From Candidatus Heimdallarchaeota archaeon (GTDB lineage Archaea > Asgardarchaeota > Heimdallarchaeia > Heimdallarchaeales > Heimdallarchaeaceae): a stretch of 64,000 bases of DNA. A program made the position numbers and the translations under genes. Positions 16,365-25,755 of the stretch are shown here, in pieces; the stretch's first letter is position 1; every line of letters begins with the position of its first letter. Location of the stretch: the NCBI GenBank assembly GCA_018238545.1, contig JABCTC010000006.1:40609-104608 (forward strand), read 5' to 3'. The notes under the pieces were generated by a model. The model was given only the letters and a program-made list of their open reading frames with translations, searched no databases and had not been told where the DNA came from.

Positions 16365-17486
16365 TTAATCACTTTCTGAATCTAGCACTGTCATGTCAAT
16401 TTCGTGTTCAAAGTACTTGGGAAGACACTTTATTACTTCTTTTCGTTGAGTTTTATGTTTTTCTTGATACTTCAGTACCATCTCAAGTAAACGGGGCTTA
16501 CAATCAAGACCACAAATAAGTTTACCACCTAAACAGCCTTGACGAGTTTCCTCTAAATCATCATCATCTTGAATGAAAAATTTTTCAAACCAATCAAAAA
16601 TTGTACAAATGGTAGGATTTGCTCCAAGTTCTCTTTGTTCTTTAACTGTAGTTCTTCCACCAGTGAAAGCGCCCATTATCTTTTTCTTTACAGTCTTAGG
16701 ATCATCTCTTAGGAAAACACATGTTTCAGGAGATGATGAAGACATAGGTCCCCCTGTAAGACCCTTCATATACCTGATGTATAAAGAGGCGGGCAAAGTA
16801 ATTTTACGCTTTCGAGCAATGTCTCGAGTTAAGCGCATGTATACATCCTGATCAAGACCAATTGGAACAACAACTGGAAAATCATCATCTACAGAGGGCT
16901 GGAGAATATGAGCTGCTTGAATGCAGGCATAATAAACAATACCCGCATTTTCCTCACCAGTTAGACCTAAGGCAGCTTTAATGGCATTATATGTTTGGTT
17001 AATAGAAAACGTCAAAGCAAGATAATGGATTCTTGGTGTAACACTGGAAATGTAGGCATGAACATTATTAGGATTAAAACCTACTGCAAAAATGTCAATA
17101 GCATTCTCCAAAGCAGGTTTATATGTATTTTCCAAGTTTTCAACTTTGCGAAAAACATACTTCTCGTCATCAGATAGGGGCATATAAAATTTACAATCAT
17201 ATTTCTTTTGCAAGTAACGTATTAATTCAAAAAGAATCAAATGACCAAAATGTAAATCGTTTGATGGACCACGACCGCTGATAATGGCAAATCCTTTGTT
17301 TTGTTCAATTCTGCTAAGGATTTTATCAAAGTCTCTATGTGCAAAGACTACTCCTCTCCTAAATAACAAGTGATCCTCTCCTATTCGAGGTAAAACATTA
17401 TCTATTTTAGCAATACCAAACTCTTTGAGAATAGTTTCGTAATCCGTCCTTTTCTCTATCTCTCTATTTTCTACAATCTTGCTCAT
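16365..17486 (-). CDS. trpS: Tryptophanyl-tRNA synthetase
   Basis: About 373 residues, class I synthetase. The HIGH-like motif is DLHFGHL (~78-84) after GRGPSND, and the KMSKS loop is GPMSSSSPE (~250-258). It has the archaeal/eukaryotic features VPIGLDQDVYMRLTRDIA and a C-terminal anticodon-binding part with RQGCLGGKLICGLDC. It charges tRNA-Trp. I prefer the ATG at 17486 over GTG 17495 because AAAGGTG lies seven bases before it. Second gene of the unit is the NOG1-like GTPase. Confidence 0.95.
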   Translation of the reverse strand: MSKIVENREIEKRTDYETILKEFGIAKIDNVLPRIGEDHLLFRRGVVFAHRDFDKILSRIEQNKGFAIISGRGPSNDLHFGHLILFELIRYLQKKYDCKFYMPLSDDEKYVFRKVENLENTYKPALENAIDIFAVGFNPNNVHAYISSVTPRIHYLALTFSINQTYNAIKAALGLTGEENAGIVYYACIQAAHILQPSVDDDFPVVVPIGLDQDVYMRLTRDIARKRKITLPASLYIRYMKGLTGGPMSSSSPETCVFLRDDPKTVKKKIMGAFTGGRTTVKEQRELGANPTICTIFDWFEKFFIQDDDDLEETRQGCLGGKLICGLDCKPRLLEMVLKYQEKHKTQRKEVIKCLPKYFEHEIDMTVLDSESD

Positions 17487-17635
17487 TCTAAACACCTTTT
17501 ACAAAATGAGAATAAAATACTTTTCAAAGAATAGCGATTTGGTCTGTCCCCTATAGAAATTTTGCAGTTGATAAAACAGGGGAAAGTCAATGCCAGTCCA
17601 AGTTACCACGCTCAATATCTTTTTACAAAAAAGTC

Positions 17636-17643
17636 TTTATAAG
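17636..17643 (+). promoter_or_regulatory. TATA box of the ADP-dependent kinase gene
   Basis: TTTATAAG lies 21-28 bases before the ATG at 17664. That spacing implies a leaderless transcript starting at or next to the start codon, and no ribosome binding site is seen. Confidence 0.55.
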
Positions 17644-17663
17644 ATTGTCGAACAAATAAAATA

Positions 17664-19088
17664 ATGATGGAAACTTGGAAAAAGATCTATCTAGAAGCAT
17701 CAAAATCGATTGACGATGATAGTATTCGTTCCAAAGGTGTCATATTAGGATTTAATGTCAACATAGACAAAGTTATCAAAATAACTCCTGAAATCCTCTC
17801 AAATATTCCACAGACAACTAGAGTAAAAAATAGATTATCAGGCAATAGTAGTCCAAAAGTAATTACGAATATTGAAGAATTGCTTATTTGTCTACTTCAA
17901 TCAATTAACGAAGGTAAAGCAGATGAGGTTCTCATAAGTTCAGATGAGGTTGCTATCTGGATAGAGGAGCACTTTGTGATCTCAAGAACATTGTTGGGGG
18001 GTCAAGCAGGAATAATGGCAAACCTGTTGAGAAAAATTGAAGTAAATCCGGTATTGTTAAGCATGCCAATTTCAAGTCCCAATTTAACTAAATTGCTTGA
18101 TTCATCAATTATTGACCCAATTACAAGCTATGATAAATTTCAATTAGAATCAAAAAATGCTTCAGAGAAGATCGAACCAATAACACACTATGTTTTTGAG
18201 TTCTCTAAAGGTCAGTATTCGGTCGGTGACAGGATAATTAATTGCGAAAGATCAAACCGCTTTATTGGTTCATATGATAAAATAAATTCCCTACTTATGT
18301 TTTCAGAGGAATTTAGTGAATATAGTATTAATAACATATCAAATTATACCTTATGTGTTATAGCAGGATTTCATCTCATTAATTTGGGAAATAGTTCTTC
18401 TAAATCTTATGCAGAGTTTTTCGAACCTGTACTAAGTTTAATAAGAAAATGGAAAGAAAGAAAACCTTCTCTAATTGTTCATCTAGAACTTGCTGCAGTA
18501 AAAGATGGTGTTTTGAAACAAGCGATAATTGATAATCTATTTACAGTTGTTGATTCTATTGGATTAAATGAACAAGAACTTGTATCTTTTCTACATTGTA
18601 TTGATAAATCTCTTTCAATATCTTTGCATTCAACCATGTCTTCGATTAATATATTCAAAGGAATGCACGCTATTTTTTCCAAGTACCCTCACATCCGGCT
18701 ACATCTTCACTATCTTGATTATTTTTTGCTTTTATCCCCTTTAATCTCAGAAGAATCTGCTCTTATGCGAAAAAATTCATTGGTTATTTCTTCACTTTTT
18801 GCTGCAACTAAAGCAAAAAACGGAAGTATAGATAGATTATCAGACACAAAACTGATTGATTATAATATATCGAAAAAAGGTTTAGAAGAGTTGCAGAATC
18901 TAGAAAATTATCTAGTAAACGAACGGGATGGTGATAATAGTTTCATAAATAATGGTTACATACAAACAAAATCATTTACTATGGTTGGAACCCCAACCAT
19001 AGTTGTACCATCTCCAAAGTACTTGGTAGGCCTTGGAGATACTATTTCTCTGGTGTCACTTTTGTATGAATTCAATAAACTTGACTAA
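17664..19088 (+). CDS. ADP-dependent glucokinase/phosphofructokinase family
   Basis: 474 residues, typical for the ADP-GK/PFK ribokinase-fold family. Seen: GFNVNIDKVIK (substrate-binding start), LLGGQAGIMANLL, VIAGFHLI, VHLELAAVKD (HxE pair), GLNEQEL (NEQE), and the C-terminal VGLGDTIS, a GxGD motif whose Asp is the catalytic base. These kinases phosphorylate glucose and/or fructose-6-phosphate with ADP in modified archaeal glycolysis; the sequence alone does not fix the substrate. The leaderless promoter is monocistronic. Confidence 0.88.
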   Translation: MMETWKKIYLEASKSIDDDSIRSKGVILGFNVNIDKVIKITPEILSNIPQTTRVKNRLSGNSSPKVITNIEELLICLLQSINEGKADEVLISSDEVAIWIEEHFVISRTLLGGQAGIMANLLRKIEVNPVLLSMPISSPNLTKLLDSSIIDPITSYDKFQLESKNASEKIEPITHYVFEFSKGQYSVGDRIINCERSNRFIGSYDKINSLLMFSEEFSEYSINNISNYTLCVIAGFHLINLGNSSSKSYAEFFEPVLSLIRKWKERKPSLIVHLELAAVKDGVLKQAIIDNLFTVVDSIGLNEQELVSFLHCIDKSLSISLHSTMSSINIFKGMHAIFSKYPHIRLHLHYLDYFLLLSPLISEESALMRKNSLVISSLFAATKAKNGSIDRLSDTKLIDYNISKKGLEELQNLENYLVNERDGDNSFINNGYIQTKSFTMVGTPTIVVPSPKYLVGLGDTISLVSLLYEFNKLD

Positions 19089-19208
19089 TCAGAGAGAACA
19101 TTATTCGCTGTTTTAGTAAATGCTAATTGATTTCTCGGTGTTTAAATAACTTCTTCTAATAAAGATAATGAGTTTCAATTCAAATTAAATAATTCGAAGT
19201 TGACGACA

Positions 19209-20609
19209 ATGATGACTGTAGATCACCTTTCAGAAGAAAAGCAAAATTCTTTAGATTGGAAGCAGAATAATGATATTATTACAATACAAGTATTCGAGAT
19301 TAGTTTGAATAGGAGTCGAGATCAACTAGCAAATTTGTTAACGGAATTAAAGTCAAAAAACGTAATGTTTACTTTGAAAATAACAAGAAACAACCTTTTT
19401 CTCTTGATTTATTCTCTGAACAATTCAGGAAATACAAACAAAGAAACTGGGTTGATAAATCATGTTGTGCAAACTTATTCTCTCAATGATACAGTTAATG
19501 TAGAGGATTTTTTCATTCAAAATGTGAAGAAAGTAGTTCAAAAGGATTACATTCTACAATTCTTTCATGAAGGTGAAAAACAGTCCTATGCACTAGGGCT
19601 TTTGCTTTCTTCAATAGATTCAGATTCTAATAGTTTTTTGAAGCATTTTACTAATTTCATGGTTAATCTTGTGAAAGCTGATATTTTCTCAATAATTATT
19701 TCTTCTATCCCATCAATTGACAGAACAGCTTCAATACGCTCAAAATGGGCGCTAATGCTTCTCGCTCAATCTGATAACCGAATTCAGATAGAAAAAAAGG
19801 AAGAAACATTTCATCGTTTCCTAAATGCGAATTCATCAAAACTACATTGTAAATTATCATATATAACAAAGAAAGAATTCGTGAGGCACAAAACAAATTT
19901 TAGATACCTTGTTCCTTGGCATTATCATAAAGGCGATTTTGCAGATAATATTGAGATAAACAAATTACTGATATTTGATAACAATTCTCTTAATCCAACA
20001 GTAGAGCATTACACAAATACACTTAGTACAACCCAATCTACTCCAGTTAAAGAAAAACTAATAATCAAAGAAGCTCGGGTGGTTAAACGACCCTTTCCTT
20101 CTGTCAAAGCTTCAAAACCTAGCAAACACATTTCTCCCCCAGTAATTGTTGAAGCGGAGAGAAAACCCAATTTTACAAGAATGAAGAGGGACAAATATTT
20201 GGTAAGTAATTTAGACGATATTTCTATTCCTATGCCAAAAACAATGAATGTTGTTTTTGATTTAGAGTATTTGAAGGTAAGAATTAGCAAGATGTTTAAG
20301 GATTTCGAATTTAAAGAAACAGTGATTTTTGAGGATGATTTTGACTTGGTTCTTCGAAAAGGATCCTTTTATATATTTACTAAATTCTATAAGGAGATTC
20401 TAAATCAAGCTGAAGCCTATAAAATTATTGAACATTTAAGTAGTATAGCAGGGTTAAGGAACCAATTTTTATGTATTGTAGTTGCTGATACTATAGAAGA
20501 AAAATCTATGAAGATTCTAAACGAGTTTAATGTGCTTCATTTAACGTTAAGTGATGTTTTACTTGAGGATACGCTGAAAAATAAGATTTACAATACTATC
20601 TTAGCCTAG
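19209..20609 (+). CDS. Uncharacterised protein, possible nuclease-like C-terminal domain
   Basis: I do not recognise this gene. About 466 residues from ATG 19209/19212; TTAAATAA at 19184-19191 would give a leaderless start there. The N-terminal ~230 residues alternate strands and helices. A linker around 275-320 is rich in Lys, Pro and Ser. The C-terminal ~120 residues start with FDLEYLKVRI and contain FEDDFDLVLRKGSFYIFTK, which has the D-x-n-(hydrophobic)-K spacing of restriction-endonuclease-like folds, followed by alternating helices and strands. That is inference only. No signal peptide or membrane segment. It sits at the start of an accessory stretch. Confidence 0.5.
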   Translation: MMTVDHLSEEKQNSLDWKQNNDIITIQVFEISLNRSRDQLANLLTELKSKNVMFTLKITRNNLFLLIYSLNNSGNTNKETGLINHVVQTYSLNDTVNVEDFFIQNVKKVVQKDYILQFFHEGEKQSYALGLLLSSIDSDSNSFLKHFTNFMVNLVKADIFSIIISSIPSIDRTASIRSKWALMLLAQSDNRIQIEKKEETFHRFLNANSSKLHCKLSYITKKEFVRHKTNFRYLVPWHYHKGDFADNIEINKLLIFDNNSLNPTVEHYTNTLSTTQSTPVKEKLIIKEARVVKRPFPSVKASKPSKHISPPVIVEAERKPNFTRMKRDKYLVSNLDDISIPMPKTMNVVFDLEYLKVRISKMFKDFEFKETVIFEDDFDLVLRKGSFYIFTKFYKEILNQAEAYKIIEHLSSIAGLRNQFLCIVVADTIEEKSMKILNEFNVLHLTLSDVLLEDTLKNKIYNTILA

Positions 20610-20760
20610 AAAGATGGCTGTTTTTTACCACCTTTGTTTATAATGCTGCATCAATTATTGCGGATAATACAACTAGAAAACAGGGGAATGGCAGTTTCTT
20701 TCTTGTTGTCTTTTAGAATATTCTTACACTTCTAAGTATGCCTTAATAGAGTGATGAATA

Positions 20761-20832
20761 ATGATGAAACAAACATATGACCCTGAACCTGGCGATGACG
20801 ACATAGGACCACCGTTGTGGTTTCCTAATTAA
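20761..20832 (+). CDS. Putative 23-residue acidic microprotein
   Basis: ATG ATG starts a 23-codon ORF too short for the track: Met-Met-Lys-Gln, then YDPEPGDDDIGPP and a hydrophobic end (LWFPN). GAGTGATG, matching part of the archaeal Shine-Dalgarno complement, lies about five bases upstream, and a nine-T tract follows the stop. No homologue is recalled. It stands alone in a 380-base gap, upstream of the broken helical-repeat gene. The ribosome binding site and terminator favour a real product; otherwise it is a chance ORF. Confidence 0.4.
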   Translation: MMKQTYDPEPGDDDIGPPLWFPN

Positions 20833-20842
20833 TTTTTTTTCT
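20833..20842 (+). terminator. T-tract after the microprotein ORF
   Basis: A run of nine T residues directly follows the TAA of the 23-codon ORF, consistent with archaeal oligo-T termination. Confidence 0.4.
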
Positions 20843-20992
20843 TAATCTGTTTTGAATGGATAATTTATATCAATGGTTTTTACTTATTTATTACCCGAGT
20901 TTATATATGAAATGTCGGATTAATTTATAGATAACTGTTGCGCGCATGTATTGAAAAAAATAATTGTGTAGTAAATCAGTTTTCAAAGAAGT

Positions 20993-22582
20993 TTGGTGAG
21001 AGTTGTGTTGGATTCTAATCTGTGGAACAAGATTAAATTAGTTAAAACAAAGGAAGATTTAAGACGTTTTATTGATGCCTTGAGAATTATTGCAGCTAAT
21101 GAAAAATCAGAAGGAGTAAGAGATCTCATTAATGAAACGATTAAAAAATCTCTAGAAATTGAGGATGGTATTTCTCGTATTCATCTGTACGAATTAGAAA
21201 TAAAGCAGATTTTTCATCAAACTACAGAATTGCCTAAGGCCGAGAAAAAACTAATAAAAATGAAAAAACAGTCAATTGAGCAGAATTACAAGGATGGTTT
21301 AATTCTTAGCCTTTCAATTGAGTGGGGAATTGAAAAACTAAAGGGAAACAAAGAGAATAGTAGAAGAGCCATTACTCAATGCATGACTCTGTTAGGAAAT
21401 AATAATGCTACCGACGAATATGTTTATCATATTTGCAGATACATTTATGCAACTGAACAGTGGATAGACGAGCACAACTACCAATGTTCAAACATCCTTG
21501 AGGGGCTTATTCCTTATTTTCATCGAAAAGGTTTCCACAGAAGCATTGCACAAATTCTAGGAATGTTGTTAATTATATATCAACACACTCAAAATGAAGC
21601 AAAAGCAAGTTATATAAGCGAACAGTTATTTAGCAAAAAATACCAAATTAGTCAGCAATCTGATGATTTCCAAGTAATGTCTTATTATTTAGCTGGTGTA
21701 GGGCAATTATTGGGTCACAATTTGAAACAAGCAGAGAATCTGTTCAATGAATCTTATGTCTTGTTAAATAAACAACTACAGCAGAGCAGTTACTATGCCT
21801 ATTATTATATTAGATTATTATCCCATATTGCGATTGTTCAAGCTCTGCAAGGTAAAATTGCTCTTTCATATGAAAATATTGGAAAAGTTGAAAAACTGCT
21901 TGAAGATGATTTCTTTTCAAAAAATATGGACCCATATAGTAAGAAACAAGTTCCACACACTTTGAATTTAATCAAATTCTATGTAAAATCACGTCTATAT
22001 GGCTTCAAAACTGAGAATATTCAATAGCTTATAGGACAGATATGTAGAGGGATTGAAGGTAATTATAGTGATTCGATCCTTCTCAGTGAATTTATTCTGA
22101 ATGCAGCATTAAATGAAAAACTGCTAGAAAAACTAATTGAATCAAATAACGCAAGTTTACTGCGAATTAAACACATCATAGAATATATGTTACTAAAATC
22201 ACAGAACAATGATGAAGATACTGTTGGTTCTTATAGAAACGCTCTAAATAGAAAATTGAAAACTAAACGGATTACTTTTATTGAACAAGTATTTTCTAAG
22301 CTTCTACTTGCTCAAGAACTTTTCAGTAAGCAACAATATTCAGAAATCGCTCCTCTATTGAAGAAATACGAGCACAGACTACGGCGAATTGAAGTCCTGG
22401 AAATGCGGATTTTTATGGAAGCTTTTATCCAAGTAGGTGCATATAAGAACGGAGATCCGCTTGGTCCAGCTTTACAGTATATGGCAATAAAGAAATGTAG
22501 AGATTATGGGTTTTCTAGATTGGAAAACAAACTGCTAGATTACTTACAACTACAGCGAAAGGAGATAACAAGAACTAAATAG
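20993..22582 (+). pseudogene. Helical-repeat (TPR-like) protein gene interrupted by one in-frame TAG
   Basis: The track shows two ORFs (344 and 131 residues), but both are in the same frame. The 53 codons between them are open and coding-like, so a single TAG at 22025-22027 splits a ~530-codon reading frame. The protein is almost all alpha-helical. The segment near 225-290 (YYLAGVGQLLGHNLKQAENLF and after) resembles TPR hairpins, which mediate protein binding. The start is uncertain (TTG 20993, GTG 20996 or later), without a clear ribosome binding site. Possible explanations: recent nonsense mutation, readthrough, or an assembly error. Confidence 0.7.
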
Positions 22583-22669
22583 GATTCAAGTGAGTTTTTC
22601 TATGCTCTTTGGATGTTTTTTGTTTGTCAAAACTCTTCAAGCTACAATGAAATCTTTCATGAATGAATT

Positions 22670-22864
22670 CCCAAAAAGAGAAGGAACTATGCAAGATGAA
22701 GAGTGAATCGAGTTTCGTTAAAGTTTGCTCAAGGGTTCCTTATCAATACTGATGTGGTTACAGCATACAACATATTAGTTAAAAACAACCTGAAAACACT
22801 ATCTAAACTTATTGTAGACGGGGGTAGGGGGGATACGTGGTGTATCTATTCAGCTTTTGTCTAA
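22670..22864 (+). pseudogene. tnpB: Relic of TnpB (IS200/IS605 OrfB) C terminus
   Basis: In one frame this reads KKRRNYAR, a stop, RVNR, then KFAQGFLINTDVVTAYNILVK, ending IVDGGRGDTW. TnpB proteins end with a pattern like K-R-R-N-x...R-G-L-F...N-A-D-V-N-G-A-Y-N-I, whose Asp is the last RuvC catalytic residue. So this is a decayed 3' end of an RNA-guided transposon nuclease gene. Nothing of the 5' part, zinc finger or tnpA was found. The G-rich GGGGGTAGGGGGG at the 3' end fits the element end that would encode the guide-RNA scaffold. Confidence 0.65.
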
Positions 22865-22980
22865 GGCGATAGGAGAACAATAACCCATCGAAAATCTAAT
22901 GAAAGCAGTATTTAATTTTTGTTTGAAAATCGTTTGATAAATTCACTACTTGTTTTCTGTATTACAGAAGATTATCAGTC

Positions 22981-23394
22981 ATGAAGAAAATAGTCATCAT
23001 TATGGGGGAAGAATCAAAACTAATAACATCGTACATTGCTAGTATTGTTAAGAAATACTTGCCGAAAAATGAGGAAATCATTCACAGCGGTCTATTCCTA
23101 TTATCTGCAAGAGAAGAACAATTGAAAATCCCAGATTGGTATTATAACGGATATTCAGTAATTTCAGAAACTGTATCAAGCTATCTCCAAGCTCTTTGCA
23201 TGGAAAAGACTCTTACATTTACCAATAATGGAATGTACTTATTTATAGATGATCAGAATGCAATTCCAAGTGAAGATATAGAAACCGCTGTTTCTACTGT
23301 CGATAACATCTTACCAGATTGTGAATCAGGCATAAAAATAATAAAAAAAGCCAATAAAGAGTTTCAATTGAAACATATTGGCGCTGTCAGATAA
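22981..23394 (+). CDS. Uncharacterised 137-residue protein
   Basis: Not recognised. It begins with a hydrophobic strand (KKIVIIMGEESK) like an alpha/beta sandwich, then helices and a second strand set (GMYLFIDDQ). It ends in a Lys-rich strand-helix-strand. It is cytoplasmic by composition: no signal peptide or membrane segment. Convergent with the HD phosphohydrolase gene, only 4 bases apart at the stops. The start has no good ribosome binding site; it may be leaderless. It lies just after a mobile-element relic, so recent arrival is possible. Confidence 0.55.
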   Translation: MKKIVIIMGEESKLITSYIASIVKKYLPKNEEIIHSGLFLLSAREEQLKIPDWYYNGYSVISETVSSYLQALCMEKTLTFTNNGMYLFIDDQNAIPSEDIETAVSTVDNILPDCESGIKIIKKANKEFQLKHIGAVR

Positions 23395-23398
23395 TCTC

Positions 23399-24775
23399 CT
23401 AGTATGATGTTAAGGAAACATTTTTCTTTTTATCTTCTTCACTAGGTCGTATTTTTTTCCATATATCAGAGATGATCTTTGATTCATCTGGATGAGCATA
23501 GACTCTCACAAGTGTGAACAACGAGCGATATGCTCTAGGGCCTGAGAATGTTGTAATATATGTTGTTGTATTAAGAGCCTCATTTAATGTAAAGGAACTA
23601 CTTCCTGAGCGTATACGATCGTGAGGGTCGTAGATGTAAATGTTTGATGCTTGAAATTCTTGTTCGTTTATAGTTGAAAGTTTGTATGTAGAATCTATCT
23701 TCATTTTGTTTTCAAGAACAATATTATTCTCTTTACAGTCTTGTTCGATTCTCTTAATAAATGACTCTTGAGCGGTTAGCTTACATAACCCTTCCACAGT
23801 AATTCCTAGATTTTCAGCTGTTGATTCATCGATTATTTTTTCCCAGACTGACTTATAGAGCCGTCTATCAAACAAATCCTTAGCTAATGATTTTGCTTTC
23901 TTGAGCTCATCTGAATCCTTTGAGAAGAGCTCTCCAAGTAGTGTATATTCATTTAGATAAGTATATTCAGCTAAATCATTAGTTCGGTCTATAAGATTCA
24001 GTGGATCACAGGCTTCCCCAAGCATTTCGTGAATTGTGATATCAGCTGCCCTTGCAGTTTTATGAAAATAGACATTTTTATATTCGAAAAACCTTCCAAT
24101 CATTGATGAATAGATATCATCTAGACATTTCCAATTATAATGAATTGCATCTTTATCAAGGTGTTTTCTGATTGTAGTGTTATTGATAATCCTATTTACT
24201 GCAATAATTCCAAAGTGCAATGTTCCTGCAAAAAATGAATCTCTTAACATAAAATCTAAACGATCTGCACCTAAAGCTCCTTGAATAAGGGGATGCATAA
24301 GATAGTTTTCACCATTCCAAATCTTCATTAGTTCCTTTGGATTTGTAAATTCTTCAATGAATGGGAGAAGAAATTCTGATACAATCATTTTATCACGGTG
24401 AACATCGTGACCATGAGGTGCTTTTGGATATACTCTTTTAAAGACTACATCATCGTAAGTATGACTAAATGGACCATGACCTATATCGTGAAGTAATCCA
24501 GCTAAACGTGCTAACTGCACTTTTTCAACAACGTCTTCGTCCTCTCTAAAAACTTCTTCTGCATAACGACCAGCTAAGTGCATAACCCCAACGCTGTGAG
24601 TAAACCTAGTATGAACAGCAGAAGGGTATACTTGACGAACACCCGATAATTGGCTAATCCATCTTAATCTTTGGAAAATCGGTGTATCAACAATTTTATT
24701 TTCTAGGACCGTCATCCGTATTTCATCGTAAATGGGGTCTCTAATTGTGCGAACGAAGTTTAGAACGTCCTTCAT
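23399..24775 (-). CDS. HD-domain phosphohydrolase, SAMHD1/dGTPase-like
   Basis: 458 residues. The N-terminal RTIRDPIYDEIRMTVLENKIVDTPIFQRLRWISQL region and SAVHTRFTHSVGVMHLA are typical of the COG1078/SAMHD1 branch. The metal site is H (in FTHS), HD in LLHDIGHGPFSHTYDD (~94-109), and a later Asp (GADRLDFMLRDS). Family members hydrolyse dNTPs to nucleosides and triphosphate, sometimes acting in antiviral defence or nucleotide balance. The substrate is not deducible. The gene is single, with tRNA-Ala behind it on the same strand. Confidence 0.88.
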   Translation of the reverse strand: MKDVLNFVRTIRDPIYDEIRMTVLENKIVDTPIFQRLRWISQLSGVRQVYPSAVHTRFTHSVGVMHLAGRYAEEVFREDEDVVEKVQLARLAGLLHDIGHGPFSHTYDDVVFKRVYPKAPHGHDVHRDKMIVSEFLLPFIEEFTNPKELMKIWNGENYLMHPLIQGALGADRLDFMLRDSFFAGTLHFGIIAVNRIINNTTIRKHLDKDAIHYNWKCLDDIYSSMIGRFFEYKNVYFHKTARAADITIHEMLGEACDPLNLIDRTNDLAEYTYLNEYTLLGELFSKDSDELKKAKSLAKDLFDRRLYKSVWEKIIDESTAENLGITVEGLCKLTAQESFIKRIEQDCKENNIVLENKMKIDSTYKLSTINEQEFQASNIYIYDPHDRIRSGSSSFTLNEALNTTTYITTFSGPRAYRSLFTLVRVYAHPDESKIISDIWKKIRPSEEDKKKNVSLTSY

Positions 24776-24891
24776 ATCAATTCCTCTTTGTTTATCTATT
24801 TAATATTACAACCTTTTAATCTTTTTCCTCTTAACTAAATTCACGACAAAAAACATTTCGGCACCTCTAATGAGGAAAAGGCTCGCGAAAC

Positions 24892-24914
24892 ATCTTTTTT
24901 TACTTATTAAAAAA
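24892..24914 (-). terminator. T-rich terminator of tRNA-Ala
   Basis: Read on the minus strand, the sequence after the tRNA-Ala CCA is T-rich (TTTTTTT runs). It also precedes the HD phosphohydrolase promoter region. Confidence 0.4.
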
Positions 24915-24918
24915 GTGT

Positions 24919-24995
24919 TGGTGGACCGACCGGGATTTGAACCCGGGGCCTCTTCGTTGCGAACGAAGCGATCTTCCAAGCTGATCTACCGGCCC
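24919..24995 (-). tRNA. tRNA-Ala (CGC)
   Basis: Acceptor GGGCCGG/TCGGTCC with two G-T pairs, anticodon stem CTTCG/CGAAG around TTCGCAA (anticodon CGC), T arm CCGGG-TTCAAAT-CCCGG, discriminator A and encoded CCA. No intron. Confidence 0.95.
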
Positions 24996-25113
24996 GCTTA
25001 TTAACACATGTTATTATTTAATAGAATCTGAGACTTTAAATTGTCTAATTATGGACTCTATTGTGGCTTAAGCTTTATACATTGAGAAAAAGAAAGGGGG
25101 ATTGTAGTTAAAA

Positions 25114-25527
25114 CTAAGAAACTGGTTTGACTCTCATGATTTTGCTTTTACCGAAAGCTTTCCAGTATTCAACTTCCGCTCCTTCTGTGATTAATTTTTT
25201 CAATTCTTCTTCAGTTGGAAATGCGGCTTCGAATGTATCGTAAGTTTCAAGATCCATTAATTGAATACTATCACTACCTATAGAGATAACCTGTGCATTT
25301 CTTTTGTCAATAATTGGGGATTGTAATTTGGTATCACCAGGAATAGAAATTTCAGTTTTGCTACCAGTAAAAATATTCTCAATCTTCATTCTACACTTTG
25401 CATGTCCGTGTTTTCCTGTTTTTGATTTTTCGATTCCACGGACTAAAAAAACCTCACCATTTTGAATTATATGGTTACCTTCTTTGACTTGACCTGCTTT
25501 AATATTCTCGACATCTTGTTCTGACAT
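25114..25527 (-). CDS. eif5A: Translation initiation factor aIF5A
   Basis: 137 residues. The N-terminal SH3-like domain carries the loop KSKTGKHGHAKCRM (~35-48), in which the Lys between Gly and His is the deoxyhypusine/hypusine site; the C-terminal OB fold follows. IF5A relieves ribosome stalling at polyproline and similar stretches. Ribosome binding site GAGGAGAA lies before the ATG. It lies downstream of rps12 and the rpoA genes on the same strand. Deoxyhypusine synthase is not in the window. Confidence 0.95.
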   Translation of the reverse strand: MSEQDVENIKAGQVKEGNHIIQNGEVFLVRGIEKSKTGKHGHAKCRMKIENIFTGSKTEISIPGDTKLQSPIIDKRNAQVISIGSDSIQLMDLETYDTFEAAFPTEEELKKLITEGAEVEYWKAFGKSKIMRVKPVS

Positions 25528-25755
25528 GTTTTCTCCTCTTCTTTATTTAATTTTGGTAAATGTTCTGAACGTTGATTTTACACATTACATATGAAGGAGT
25601 ACCACATTTGTGGTTGCTAATCCATGATTTATTTCAATATATTTAAAGGATTTTGTTTTTATTCTATTAATTATATCAATTTGTGATAAACATTTCAATT
25701 TAAATGAAACTAGGATTCAAAAACAAATCAAATTGAATAAAAAGAAGAGATGAGA

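Noticed and set aside
22025-22027. Pyrrolysine codon as the explanation for the TAG
   Set aside because: Cannot be supported: no pyl gene or suppressor tRNA here, and TAG also ends ordinary genes in the window (for example rfcS). Kept as an open alternative only.
24776-25113. Protein gene in this 338-base gap
   Set aside because: Only tRNA-Ala and T-rich flanks are present; no ORF with a start signal.
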